This document shows positions 23,427-34,201 of a stretch of 64,000 nucleotides of DNA, in pieces; the first letter of the stretch is position 1; every line of letters starts with the position of its first letter. The stretch is from the NCBI GenBank assembly GCA_026936325.1, contig JAPTHN010000183.1, positions 1 to 64,000 on the forward strand, in the 5' to 3' direction. The notes below the pieces were generated by a model. It saw only the letters and a program-made list of their open reading frames with translations, was not told the origin of the DNA and did no database searches. A program made the translations under genes and the position numbers. The DNA is from Platynereis dumerilii. Taxonomy: Eukaryota > Annelida > Polychaeta > Phyllodocida > Nereididae.

Positions 23427-24472
23427 CAGTGTGTCTGACAAAATTATGCAAGTTACGTATTTCACACTAGTATGAAAACTATTGGTACCACCATTGCATC
23501 CTTTTCACATAATCTTTGGATTTGGCTATGAAATCTTCCATGTAACTTTCATTAAGTTTCATGAAGGCAAAATTGAGTTATGCCATATTTTCAAATATTT
23601 GGGCGTCTGACGAAATTACGCAAAATCAGCATGGGCCTTGGAAATGTTAAAGTTTCAAATGATTTTGCTTCAAATATTAGCATTCTGTCATTTGTCAGCC
23701 ATTCATGTCAAAACATTTCACTTATATTCTGCCTATGTCATGCATAACATTGATTTTGCATAAATTCAAAGAATTTATGCTCTCAAAAATCTCAAAATAG
23801 ACTGATCATTTTGAAAATGTCTTTAAAAGTTGTCTTTTTCCATCTATTTAGTGTGGTGAAACTGACCGATTAGTTGTGTGTTGGAAATTGACAAACTATT
23901 GAATAAGTAACTGCACATCCTGATCACAATGCTATTCCAATGGGAAGTTCATGGAAAGAACTTTTGATAGCTAATTATTTTAAAGTAAGGCATGTGACTT
24001 CAGTTTTCTTTTCAAAGAGCTAAATAGACAGTATAAGGTTAGTGCTAAAAGCATTTCTGAAATGATCAGAACCATTTTGAAGTTTTGGGAAGTATAAATT
24101 TGAAAAAACTACGCAAAATAAATGTTATTCCAATTGAGACAATCAATACATAATGCATGACATAGGCCGCATGTAAGTGAAATGTTTTGACATGAATGGT
24201 TGACAAATGATAGAATGGTAATGATTGAAGCAAAATCATATGAAACTTTAATGTTTTTTAGGACACGTGGGGATTTTGCGTAATTTCATCAGACACCCAA
24301 ATATTTGAAAATGCGGCACAACTCAATTTTGCCACAGTGAAATTTTATGAAAGTTGCATTGAAGATGTTCAAGCCCTATCCAGTGATTATGTGATAAGTA
24401 TAAATTGCTGGGTCCAATAGTTTTCATACCAGTGTGAAATACGTAACTTGCATAATTTCATCAGACACACTG
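23427..24472. mobile_element. Tc1/mariner-type foldback element
   Basis: Starts CAGTGTGTCTGAC and ends CAGACACACTG between two TA dinucleotides (23425-23426; 24473-24474). The first 330 bp or so are the reverse complement of the last 330 bp with scattered differences, so the element is mostly one long inverted repeat around an unpaired centre of roughly 390 bp. Within each arm the outer motif recurs in an inner copy (GTCTGACGAAATTACGCAA near 23609). No coding frame. Confidence 0.88.
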
Positions 24473-25654
24473 TAACATTCATGACTGTGCTTTATTATCA
24501 TTTGAGCTCCTCCCAATTTTACCATTTGTAGAAGTGTAACAAGTCTCAGTTTTAGGGTCAGAATTAGGTTTAGGGTTAGTTTTAGGAAAGTTAAGTGTTA
24601 GAAGGTTTGTAATTACACGTACCTGTACAAATTTATTAAAGGCAGTATCGGACACTAATACGAATGTCAAACAAGTGCATATTTTCGTTATTGCAAGTTT
24701 ACAAATTTGTCCACAAGCGGAATATTGAAAAACATATCTTTGCATTTCAATGCTATTCTACATTGCATCTTTAGCCTCTATATCAATGTTAGTCACCATT
24801 GCATCATCCATGAAAATAAGTCTCCTAGAGACTCCAATCGTTTTTTTGCATTTATGTCAGTATTTCCATAAGCACACTTAGCACAGGTAGGTTTGCTGGA
24901 ATCAATTGTTTGGTAATTGCACTATTGTAGCTCTTTGACCAAAATGGGTGTGAAGTTTGGATATGTTTGCCTGTCTGTCTTTCAGATAGCAGGTTAAAAA
25001 AGGTGAATTATATACTAACTAGATGATGTTTTTTTCTTGAATTTTTTCCTTAAACTTTGTTGCAGACTTTACACAACAACGTAAAAAAATAGGGACAAAA
25101 ACGTTTTTCTGCCACTGAATGCTTTATTATCCTGATCCCACCTTTAACATTAGCACCAAAATATTTCATAGGACTTACTTGGCCGTTTATAATATTCAAT
25201 TTTTGCCGCCTCAACTGTCATCATATCTCCCTCCATTGCTGAGTAGTAATGTTTTGCTAAAACACTATTTCACATTTCTTCAATGCTTTGGAGTAGTGTG
25301 TTTGTTTCAGAGGTGGTTTTCATTCAGAAATAATTGTCCTACAAAGCCGGAACCCTCAAAATATTGGAAATTAAACATTAAAGGAGCCAAGCCATTTTCA
25401 CTGAAAAACATTAGGTTGGATCCATACTGTATTGCTAGCAAAATCCTGTTTCGTACAGAAATGTCTTGTATCACACATCCAGTGCTTATATCACACGGGG
25501 CAGATAGGGTTGTTATCAACCCTGCGAGTTGTATACAATTCATTAAAAGCAATTTACTGCTCATTATGATGCCTTGAGCATCAACAGGTCAATAGGCTTA
25601 ATTAACAAGGGGAGGGATTTGGAGTAAATTCATATTTTAACATGCTTAAAGGCA

Positions 25655-25745
25655 TTGAATTTGGAATGAGATTTAATTCGGGCATGTAAAATTCAGAATC
25701 TACCTGCACGAATGTCCAGTGAGTCAAAAGCAATTTTCGCGGATT
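25655..25745. mobile_element. Fragment of the hAT-type MITE seen complete at 36040
   Basis: TTCGGGCATGTAAAATTCAG through TTTTCGCGGATTCTG matches the right-hand 95 bp of the element ending at 36836. I found no matching left end nearby. Confidence 0.7.
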
Positions 25746-26025
25746 CTGCTACTACATACTTCACATGTTATTCTTCACTGCATCAGACACAAAAAGAACT
25801 CTCCCATTTTTGGCATTTTATGTTCCAAGGTCAGTATATTCTCGAATAAAGACAGCCATGGTTATTGAAAGGAATTTTCTTGGTTATGGCTAAAGAGTAG
25901 CAAGGTGAGGGGCTTGTGGGACAATGTATGACTCTCTTTTGAATAGCAGGTTGAAAATAACTAATGCATTTTATTCCCCACTTCTATTGTTTTTCTTCAT
26001 TTATCATCATCTTGCTCTTTTCCAG

Positions 26026-26258
26026 GCATTACAGAAAGGATTGCAAAGTCTGAAGCTTGTAAGAAATATGCAGGAAAGATGAGCAAACATTACATTCTCA
26101 TCATCCCAGAATCATATGAAATAGCAGTTGAGATAAAGAAGAAGGGCATTCCAAGGAGCAAGAAGATTGGAAATTTGGATGGAGGGATCAAGATTGAACG
26201 AGATGGATGGTATCCTAATGATTTGAAGGAAGATGTCTTGGAGATCACAAACAGCCAG
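26026..26258 (+). CDS. STING1: STING exon: middle of the cyclic-dinucleotide-binding domain
   Basis: Second recognised exon: 2 bases plus 77 codons, acceptor CTCTTTTCCAG, donor CAG|GTAATC. The junction codon gives Gly, so the protein reads MLPGITERIAK across the splice. MSKHYILIIPESYEI matches human QRLYILLPLDCGV (first strand of the domain). The segment KKIGNLDGGIKIERDGWY followed by DVLEITNSQ matches human PQQTGDRAGIKDRVY...YELLENGQ, the lid and ligand-contact region that carries Arg232 and Arg238. In the family these residues hold the phosphates of 2'3'-cGAMP; here an Arg lies one residue off the ungapped position. The exon ends in phase 0, as the acceptor at 58352 requires, although that acceptor is 32 kb away. 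Confidence 0.88.
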
Positions 26259-26917
26259 GTAATCATCACCTTACATTGTTAAGAAAAATTGACATGTGAT
26301 ATATCATGACTTGATTGAAACATATTAAGGCATGGCATGTCACCATTAATTGATTTCTATGATTTATCATGGTTGAAACTGTGCAGATTAGGTTTGTGTG
26401 AATAAATCTGTGTCTTATTACATGCATCAGGGAATAACACTATATTTCAATGTCAAGAAACTCCACTCCATGACTACATGTGTATTGACCAGGTTGATGA
26501 CATTCTTTCTGTTTGCATATGTTGAATGTGCAATGAGGGGCATGAATGTTACAATAATATTTTGTGTTAATTGCTCAAAATGGAAGTTTTTGCATTAAGT
26601 GGATCACGGTGTTCATGGTGTTTACTTCATGCCTACAGTCCTAATCCATTACATTATTAATAATCTTAAGTATTGAAATTCAGGGTTATGGACAGAGAAT
26701 TCTTCCTAAAATTTGATACATTATTTTGAGTTAAAACATATACCTCCAATTAGTTTTTAAAATTTGTAATTTTTCTTCTGTTTGTATTCCATATATTAAA
26801 AAAATACTTGACTCATTTTGATTAAATTTAAAAAGGATTTGCGTCTGACTAATTAGTTATATCGTCGAGGTTAATTTATCTGCATAAAGGTTTGATTTGT
26901 TCATTTTGGCAAAAACT

Positions 26918-26946
26918 AGACGAGGGTAACTGAGTTACCCTCGTCT
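26918..26946. repeat. Perfect 29-bp palindrome
   Basis: AGACGAGGGTAACT and its exact reverse complement flank a single central G. Like the 33-bp palindrome at 32836-32868 it has one odd central base. It may be the collapsed ends of a foldback element. Confidence 0.9.
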
Positions 26947-27539
26947 CAAAAATTTACTTAAATGTTATGTAATAATGAAGAGATCTATGAGATGGACCAA
27001 ACCGCACAGATAAATCCGTTAATGAAAAAGATACACGTCAAACATGTATCTTATAATTTTTTTTCACAGAATTTACTTCAAAATAGAAATAACACCAAAA
27101 CTCTTACTTTTGTTAGGGTTATGTTCCCTGAATCGGACACTGTGAACAATGCATATAGAAAAAGTTAATAGAAAAAGTTGTTACCCTATCTTAAGGGCTA
27201 TGAAAATCACACTATTGTTCCTTCTACGCATAACAGTGCTGATGCTTTTTGGTATGGCTAGAGTATGTTTATTAGATTCATGCCAAATACCTAGCTATAA
27301 GGGCACTCAATTGGTAATTTAAGCCTATCTAAAATGTCAGACTCACGGAGACACTTCTTAAACGTGCGACTCATAGAACATTGGTATATTGTACTTTTTC
27401 TGAAAAGAAAGGGAACCTTCTCACTGTAAAAATTGCACTTTGTGATTCATGATACATGAAGCCAATAATTTGCTATGTTCATACATCAAGCATTGATGCT
27501 CTTTTTAATACTATGATCGAGGGAAGGCCATTAGATTTA

Positions 27540-28740
27540 TCACATTAATGACATCACAACAATCCTTGTCAGCTGCATTAAAATGAAATGTCAATTTGTC
27601 ATTTGGTAAAGTTCTTGTTGCCTCAGTGATGAGTGGAATAACTCATTCACTGACTTGGATATTACCTCATCTCCTACTTATGAGTTCTAAAGAATAACAA
27701 GCTAGGAGAGGAATAGGACTTCACAAGAAACATTTCAATGCATTTCAGTGAGCACTTGTAATCCGTCCACTATAAGAATCAGATGCGCATGTGATCTTCT
27801 CATTTTTCAGTCACTCACAGGCATTATTAGACTTACATTTGCAGGAACCTCTCTGATTGGCAGAGTCCAAAGATTGATCTGCTTGGCATTTTTAACCAAA
27901 AGAAAGCTGATTATTCCACAATTTGTGAACCTGCACTGAATGTGATCTTGTTGAGGCCACATTTATGCATTAGGCACCAATTTTGAAGGTTCTGCTGACA
28001 AAGATGCATGTTAGAACCGGAAATTAGCGTCTGACCGACTTGGACCTCATATACTTCTTCAGCTATAACTGTTACAGCAAACAAATGACAAGTACTTACA
28101 TTTTTTCTGCTAGATGCCCTCAGTGACCTCACAACAAGCCCTATCAAATACACTGAAATGAAGTGTCAATTTTGTCAAAATCGTCATTGGGTAACTTGTG
28201 ACCTCACTGGTTAGGGCTGTGGACCAGTAAGTGACTCGTTTCAATAGCATTGAAAGTATAGGGTATGATGTCATGCCTATCAGTAATGGAGAATAGCATG
28301 GCCCGCAGTGTTGTTAGTAATCTGATAACAAATTAATCGGACTACATAATCGGATTACTTATTAGGTAACTAAGTAATCTATTCGATTACTTACAAAAAC
28401 GATCGTACTCGGATTACAGATACTTTTCTTTTTTGTGTTAGCTATTTTTTAGTGACTTTTTACAGTAAACAAATGATGAGTATTCTGCTAGTGGTCATCA
28501 GTGACCTCACAACAACCCCTATCAAACACATTGAAATGTAGTGTCAATTTCGTCATTGGGTAACTTGTGACCTCACTGATCAATGCTGTTATATTTCGAT
28601 AACATTTTCGATAACATTGAAAGTATAGGCTATGATGTCATTAATTTCATATGAGCAATGAAGAATAGCATGAAATAGATAGGCTGTGACCTCACAAGGA
28701 ACATTTCAGTCCAATTCTTTAAGCACTTGACATTCGTCTA
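27540..28740 (+). repeat. Three diverged tandem copies of a segment of several hundred bp
   Basis: The run GTGACCTCACAACAA...CCTATCAAA...ATTGAAATG...TCATTGGGTAACTTGTGACCTCACTG occurs near 28118-28215 and 28500-28585, with a more decayed form near 27545-27640. Linked runs (CAGTAAACAAATGA, GAAAGTATAGG.TATGATGTCAT, ACCTCACAAGGAACATTTCA) recur in the same order. Nothing coding is visible. Confidence 0.75.
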
Positions 28741-28839
28741 CTGTGAAAGATAATGTGTCGTTTGCCACAAAATAATCTGTCAATCATCAATGATCAAAGT
28801 GGGTGATATTAGTTATATCAGTTCGGGAAAGTGCAGAAT

Positions 28840-28915
28840 TCGGGAGGGCTCCTGAATTCAGGACAAGTGCTCCCGAATTTAGGAACTGCTCCCGAATTCA
28901 GGAGCATACATGACT
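28840..28915. repeat. Cluster of CCCGAATTCAGGA-type palindromic units
   Basis: Four or five alternating copies of TCCTGAATTCAGGA/CTCCCGAATTCAGG lie within 76 bp. CCTGAATTCAGG is itself palindromic. Confidence 0.75.
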
Positions 28916-29439
28916 CTGAACAGTTAAAATTGTTTCTTTCACTCAGGACGGACATATAGTGTACAAGTACACCATTTATACTACCCATCTGGATGTGTAC
29001 AGTGGACTGCCAGTCAAAACGGCGATAAACCAGAACGGCTATTCGTATATTTACAAACAACACCTAAACGGCGATGATCAAAGTCCAAAACGGCGATGAC
29101 AATTTTTGTTAAAAAATCAACTTAAAAGTGTATTTTCAGCAAAAAAACGTCTGATATTTGTTACTTTGCAGCAAAAAAGTTCACATACTTTTGATCAGAA
29201 TGTCCCAGAATTTAGTTTGCAGATAGTCCCTAACCAACAAAATTGACACCTCCCAGCCAGCCAAAGCAAAAGTGGAGTATAAATCGTCTAGTTTTGCACA
29301 AAGCTTAAATTTATTCATTTCATTTATCAGTGGAGAGTCAGGCAGATTAATTTAGTTGTTTTAACAAAAAGATCTTGCATCTCAATGCAAGGATTTGTTG
29401 TTCAGCGTATTTCAAAGAGTTCTTTCTCCCCCATTTAAT

Positions 29440-30170
29440 TGTGGCATCACTTGCCCCTTTTTAATCCTCTAATTTCAAGGGGGCGGGGACTTCTTTCTCC
29501 CCAATCAAGTAGTAGCAATCTCCCCAAACAAAACAAAAAAAATCCAAAACTAAGTTTGGGTGGGATTTATATCCCCCCCCCCATTTAGTTGTAAACATGT
29601 TTTTTTTGGAAGGGGGGGTGGCTTTCTCCCCATTTAGCCCTGGAATTTCAGGAGGGGGGAAGATTTCTTTCTCTCCTCAGTTATTTGTAGAATTTTGGAG
29701 GGGGGGATTGATTTCTCCCGATTAATTGGATTACCAGGGGGGGGGATTTCTTCCCTGTTTATGGTTGAAATTTTGGGGGGGATTTCTTTTTCAGGGAGGG
29801 TTTCTTGCCCTCCCTGTTTTTGGTTGGAATTTCAGTGAATTCACTCTCCTCCGGTTTAGTTGTAAAAGTCAAGGGGGTGGGGGGGTTTCTATCTCTCCCC
29901 ATTTATTTGTGGAATTTAGGGGGGGGGTTGCTTTCTCCCCATTTAGTTCAGGAATTTCAGCGGGGTATATCTTCCCCCCTATTTATGGAGGAAATTCAGG
30001 GGGGGATTTCTTTCTCTCATCTTTAGTTATAGAATTTCAGGGGGGGGGGGGGTTTCTTTCACTCTCTGTTTCTGGTTGGTATTTTGGCGAATTCATTCTC
30101 CTCTGGTTTAGTTGTAAAATGTCAAGGGGGAGGGGGTTTCTATCTATTTCTTTCCCCCCCCCGTCTTCTC
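29440..30170. repeat. G-run minisatellite (GGGGGGATTTCTTTCTCCCC units)
   Basis: Irregular tandem units of roughly 55-100 bp, each with a run of six or more G, then ATTTCTTTCTCCCC, then ATTTAGTTGTGGAATTTC. Frames such as 29726-30205 (GGGGFLSL repeats) are translations of the repeat. The G-runs would allow quadruplex formation on the plus strand. Confidence 0.92.
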
Positions 30171-30209
30171 ATTTAAGCGATCCGCTTCCACAAACCCCTC
30201 TGTAGAAGC

Positions 30210-30550
30210 CCCTGTCTTCTGCCTCCTTCTTCTCTGTTGTCTTCCTCTGCTCACCCAAATGGATCCCCTCCATCTTTGACTTCCTCTCCTCTCCTTGTCC
30301 TTATTCTTACAATGCCTCTTCTGCCTCCTTCTTCTCTGTTGTCTTCCTCTACTCACCCAAATGGAACCCTCCATCTTTGACTTCCTCTCCTCTCCTTGTC
30401 CTTACTCTTACAATGCCTCTTCTGCCTCCTTCTTCTCTGTTGTCTTCCTCTACTCACCCAAATGGATCCCCTCCATCTTTGACTTCCTCTCCTCTCCTTG
30501 TCCTTACTCTTACAATGCCTCTTCTGCCTCCTTCTTCTCTGTTGTCTCTC
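30210..30550. repeat. Minisatellite of about 102 bp, 3.3 copies
   Basis: Units run CTGCCTCCTTCTTCTCTGTT...CTCCTCTCCTTGTCCTTACT...ACAATGCCTCTT. The period near 102 bp is a multiple of three, so frames stay open across the array. The copies are nearly identical, which suggests recent expansion. It adjoins the G-run minisatellite. Confidence 0.93.
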
Positions 30551-30559
30551 TCAACCCTT

Positions 30560-31580
30560 CAGCTTGGACACTTGCTCAGTGGTAGTGCACCTCTGGGACT
30601 TGGGCATAATTTCAGGGCCGAGTAACCAATTTCCGCAAGATGTTTAATCTCTGTCAAAAATGCCTCTCTCATCTTTAGCATGGTTTTCATATTTGCCAAG
30701 TCAACAGAAAAATACATGATATAATGTATAAGACTCAGTAACTCATTCCTCATCTTTTCATTCCTTTTCTGTCTTCTTCCTCTCCATTTGTTTTTTTTTT
30801 CATTGGGGGTGAAGTATTCTAATGGATGAAAGAAGCAGTCATGTGATATGTGTTTTTATAATCAGTGATGATCTACTGTAAGCAGTGTTATTTTCTTTTG
30901 CATTGTCCAGCCATGCATGCTCAGGTGGCATTCGCTTGTATTTTACAAGATTTCGCATCAGGGCAGGGTTAAGTGAAAAAGATATATATGGTACTTGAAA
31001 TTCTTGAAATATGAGTGCTTATGATACTAGAAGTAATTTATTGAGACTGTTGTGCCTATCAATGAAATGTTAAATTGCATTTCTGGATGTAATAATCAAC
31101 ACACTCATGTAAGTAAACTCAAATGTATATGGAAGAGTTGCTAGGCCTTGGCATGACAGATGTGCAGATCTAGCCCGTATTTTAAGTTTACAGCAATGCC
31201 GTGAATAGAGCTCAGGATAGCAAGAGTGGATAGGGTGGGTGTTAGAGGTGACTGATAGGGGTGTAAAATAAAAAATCATTAGAAGGAGTGAAAACAGAAA
31301 GAATGGTGTATTTATGGCGTGATTTGTTGAGAATTGAGGGAGCCTAAAATTTTTTTTATTTTTAATTTGTGTATTTTACATCATATCTACTTGAGATTTT
31401 ATTTAAATTATGTTTTGGCATGCTGTATTTTATAATAATTGTTTTTATGCTGAAATCGCTTTACCAAGGTAGAAAGTACTAGGTACTTAATCAAGCTAGT
31501 GTCCCAATTTACCCCAAAGTGTTTGATACGTGAATTGGGACAGTGAATTTTTGGGTCGAAAAGCATCGAAAATAAAATAT
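30560..31580. other. No gene seen
   Basis: Intronic AT-rich sequence with no feature I can support. Confidence 0.45.
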
Positions 31581-31583
31581 ATT

Positions 31584-32001
31584 AAGGGACCGTTCAGAAA
31601 TTTATGACGAAGGGGGCTGAGAGTTTTGCCCAAGGGGGTACTAACTTTTCACACACGTTTCAAGGGGTTTAATAATTTTTGACAACATTTCCAAGGGGGG
31701 TGAGAAATTTTGACAAAGTAAAAAAAAAAGTTATAAAACACGCATTAAACTTACTTTATCTAGACTTTTTTACATGCAAAAGTCCGCGAAATGACGCGAA
31801 TCTGTACGTGTGACCTTCTGTAACAGTATATACATGTGTACATGTACTGCTTTGCATGCAGAGGGGGGGTACTAAAATACACATGAAACCTTAGGGTGGG
31901 GTACTAAATATCTGCATGAAATTTTTTTTTACTTTTTGACGGAAAGTTCCAGCAAAACTCCCACCCCCCCTGCCAAAGTCATAAATTCTGAATGGTCCCT
32001 T
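31584..32001. mobile_element. MITE, AAGGGACC(A/G)TTCAGAATTTATGA family
   Basis: AAGGGACCGTTCAGAAATTT on the left mirrors AAATTCTGAATGGTCCCTT on the right; ATT flanks both sides (31581-31583; 32002-32004). The interior has GGGGGTACTAA motifs in both orientations. A diverged relative lies at 37409-37700. The 3-bp duplication would suit a PIF/Harbinger-type element, but I cannot confirm that. Confidence 0.82.
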
Positions 32002-32820
32002 ATTTGAAACTGCAAGGGCCCCTTCTTCAGTCTGCAGTCAATGTGCCTGAAAAGTACTAATTTGTGCAAGATAAAAGTGGTCACATGAGGCAAACCTGTC
32101 TTACAATTAGGGCGTCTTATAACACATGAACCAGAGTAATCTTCTTTATTCTTAGGACTTCAAAACTTGACTATAACTCCTGACATACATGTATAGCATA
32201 TACTAGTTTGCAAATGTTCCAACATGGTTTTATGTCCTAGAAAAGCAGTTTCCTATTGTCACTGTGATATGTCAAACTGTCACAAGCAGATAATTTAACT
32301 AATCATGTTCCAGCTCACACTGATGATGTCACAATTCAACTGTGAAAACTAGTAAAAAACACAGCTCTGAAATCGATAATGAGTTTGCAAGTCTTTTCAA
32401 ACTTCCACTCCTTTTATCAAAAGTTTTCTATGGTTGATCATACAATTTATTTTTGCTTCCTTGCCAGATATGGCTTTGTACGTTAAATTGGTTCCTTTGC
32501 ATAAGTTCCTGTATCATTTTTATAGACAATTCTTACAGCTTGGTTTGTGCAATTTCTTAGTAGACCTGTTACTGATAGATATTTAGGTTCTTTAAAAAAT
32601 GATATTCTGCCTGATTTTTAATTAGCCAAACAGACAAAAAAAAAGGGAGTAAATTAATTTAAATTATAAATTTAAAAAAATCAAATTGAAATAGGGCTCA
32701 CATAACCTCAACAATTTTTACCATTAGTCATCTTACTTTTAGTAAAAATTACTAACATAATAATTAGAACTGTGTAACAGAGAATTTGAGGCACCATTCA
32801 AATTACTAATCTTATTAGTG

Positions 32821-33471
32821 CAACTGCTGAGCTCAAAAAAGGGACTTAGTGCCACTAAGTCCCTTTTTGAATTTTTCAAAAGTTCAAGACCTTAGGCTTA
32901 ATATCTGTGAATATTAGAACAAAGTGGGTTTAACTAAAAGAGATATTGCAGGTTAAAGTAGAGGATGACACTATTTGTGAAATAATGTGGAGTTTTCAAG
33001 TTTTTTTTTTGCCTCTGCCATTAGAAAATTTCACCAATTCAATAAGGGACTTAGTTCAGCTAAGCACCTTTTTACCCAATGCAAAAAGGAGCATAGTACT
33101 GTTATGCACATTTTAGCACTAAAATTTACTTAACAATGATAGCAAAAATACTAGCACCAAGCTCCTTTCAGCATCGAAACAAGTTGGCGCAAAAAGGAGC
33201 TAAGTGCATCTATGCTCCTTTTTGCGCCACAGATAATGCTTTGTTTAATGCAAGAAGGAGCTTTGGTTTCATTTCATGACAAGTAATCATATTAGTATCA
33301 TTATTTTTACAAATGTTTGAGAAAAATGTAGATATGAATGTACATGACAAAAATCATTCAAATCAGACCATTATCGACCGAGCGAGAACTGAAAACAAGT
33401 GTTAAAAAGCAAAATGTCCATTTCTCAAAATTGCATTTTTCCACTAAGCTCCTTTTTGCGCAGAGCAGTTG
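32821..33471. mobile_element. Non-autonomous transposon with repeated AAAAAGGAGCTTAGTG palindromes
   Basis: The ends CAACTGCTGAGCTCAAAAAAGG and CTTTTTGCGCAGAGCAGTTG are inverted repeats of about 31 bp. Inside are a perfect 33-bp palindrome (32836-32868), a 15-bp-arm hairpin (33186-33228) and further single copies at about 33041, 33085, 33252 and 33445, all variants of GCGCAAAAAGGAGCTTAGTG. No coding frame and no clear target duplication. Confidence 0.75.
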
Positions 33472-33929
33472 AGTTATTTTGACAAAATTTATTTTTAAAA
33501 AAACTAATTAAAAATTAGTGTGACTAAATACTCAAAATTTCATTTGAAATGGGGAGTTTGGGGGGGGGGGGTATTGGATCCACCACTGGTCAGATTTAAT
33601 GGATACATTTTTGACCGAGGAGATGGATGGGCCAGTAAATAAACGTGCTATTTTTCCCTCTAAAATATCTTCATCCCTTATACATCATTGTGTTTCTGAA
33701 GAGTAGACAAACACAAAGGGGCTGAAGACTAAATCTTCACCTTTTCCTCTATTTTGGCACTGGGCTTGATCATGGACATCCTGGGTTCAGGAATCTCTGG
33801 AAATGGGTAAGAAACAGAAATGAAGCGAACAGGGAAAGGCAAATTGGGACTGGAGGCAGTATTTTTTTAAACGAATAAAAAAGTTGTTCCATTTTCTGAT
33901 GAAAATAATTTTGATTCTTACATATTCTT
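33472..33929. other. No gene; hAT-like fragment at 33545-33590
   Basis: A run of G followed by TATTGGATCCACCACTGGTC resembles a hAT-type end. A similar C-run followed by CCGTGGATCTGCCACTGG is at 38588-38628. Nothing else seen. Confidence 0.4.
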
Positions 33930-34201
33930 ATTGATTGATTGATTGATTTATTTTGAAATTCAAACAGAGTTACAATATTAAATCGATGAAATGAAAATGT
34001 AACAATGGGTGAACTTCAAGGATGACACACAAAAGTCCGAGGACTTGTTTCCAGTGCGGTCCTGGAGTGAAGTGAAAAAAACGCAGGATGGAGTCGATGA
34101 ACAAATGGGATGCATGACTAGAATGAAGAATAAATATTGATTAATTGACATACATATATAAATAAATTAATTAAATTAACAAAATAAACAACATGTAAAA
34201 T

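Larger units (their letters stand above)
21362..25955 (+). repeat. Triplicated exon-edge/intron segment
   Basis: The end of the STING exon and the start of its intron (21362-21490 plus 22310-22375) recur at 24843-25005 and, more diverged, at 25812-25955. Shared runs are GCATTTATG, GTCAGTAT, CCATAAGCAC, GGAATCAATTGTTT, TTTGACCAAAATGGGTGT, TTTGCCTGTCTGTCTTTC and ATAGCAGGTT. The later copies keep no exon frame. They are either relics of exon duplication or members of a dispersed repeat that borders the exon. Confidence 0.7.
21378..26025 (+). other. STING intron between the first two recognised exons
   Basis: 4.6 kb. It holds a hAT element (21491-22309), a mariner-type foldback (23427-24472), a MITE fragment (25655-25745) and diverged copies of its own first 150 bp at about 24843-25005 and 25812-25955. 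The rest (22318-23424, 24480-24840, 25010-25650) shows nothing I can name. A 152-codon frame at 25119-25577 has no recognisable domain and lacks splice support. Confidence 0.8.

Noticed and set aside
24540-24600. Interstitial telomere repeat (TTTAGGGTTAG)
   Set aside because: Only two or three degenerate TTAGGG units; not enough to call.
25119-25577. 152-codon open frame in the STING intron
   Set aside because: No domain, no splice context and no duplication elsewhere in the window. Length alone is not convincing in AT-rich DNA.
7239-27780. Common origin of elements sharing CGTCCAC (7239, 16317 and AATCCGTCCACT at 27768)
   Set aside because: The shared run is only 7-11 bp, placed differently in each, and the rest of the ends are unrelated.
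29726-30205. 159-codon glycine/phenylalanine-rich protein
   Set aside because: The frame lies entirely within the G-run minisatellite.
30295-30625. Open frames over the 102-bp minisatellite
   Set aside because: The repeat period is a multiple of three, which keeps frames open on both strands. No independent coding sign.
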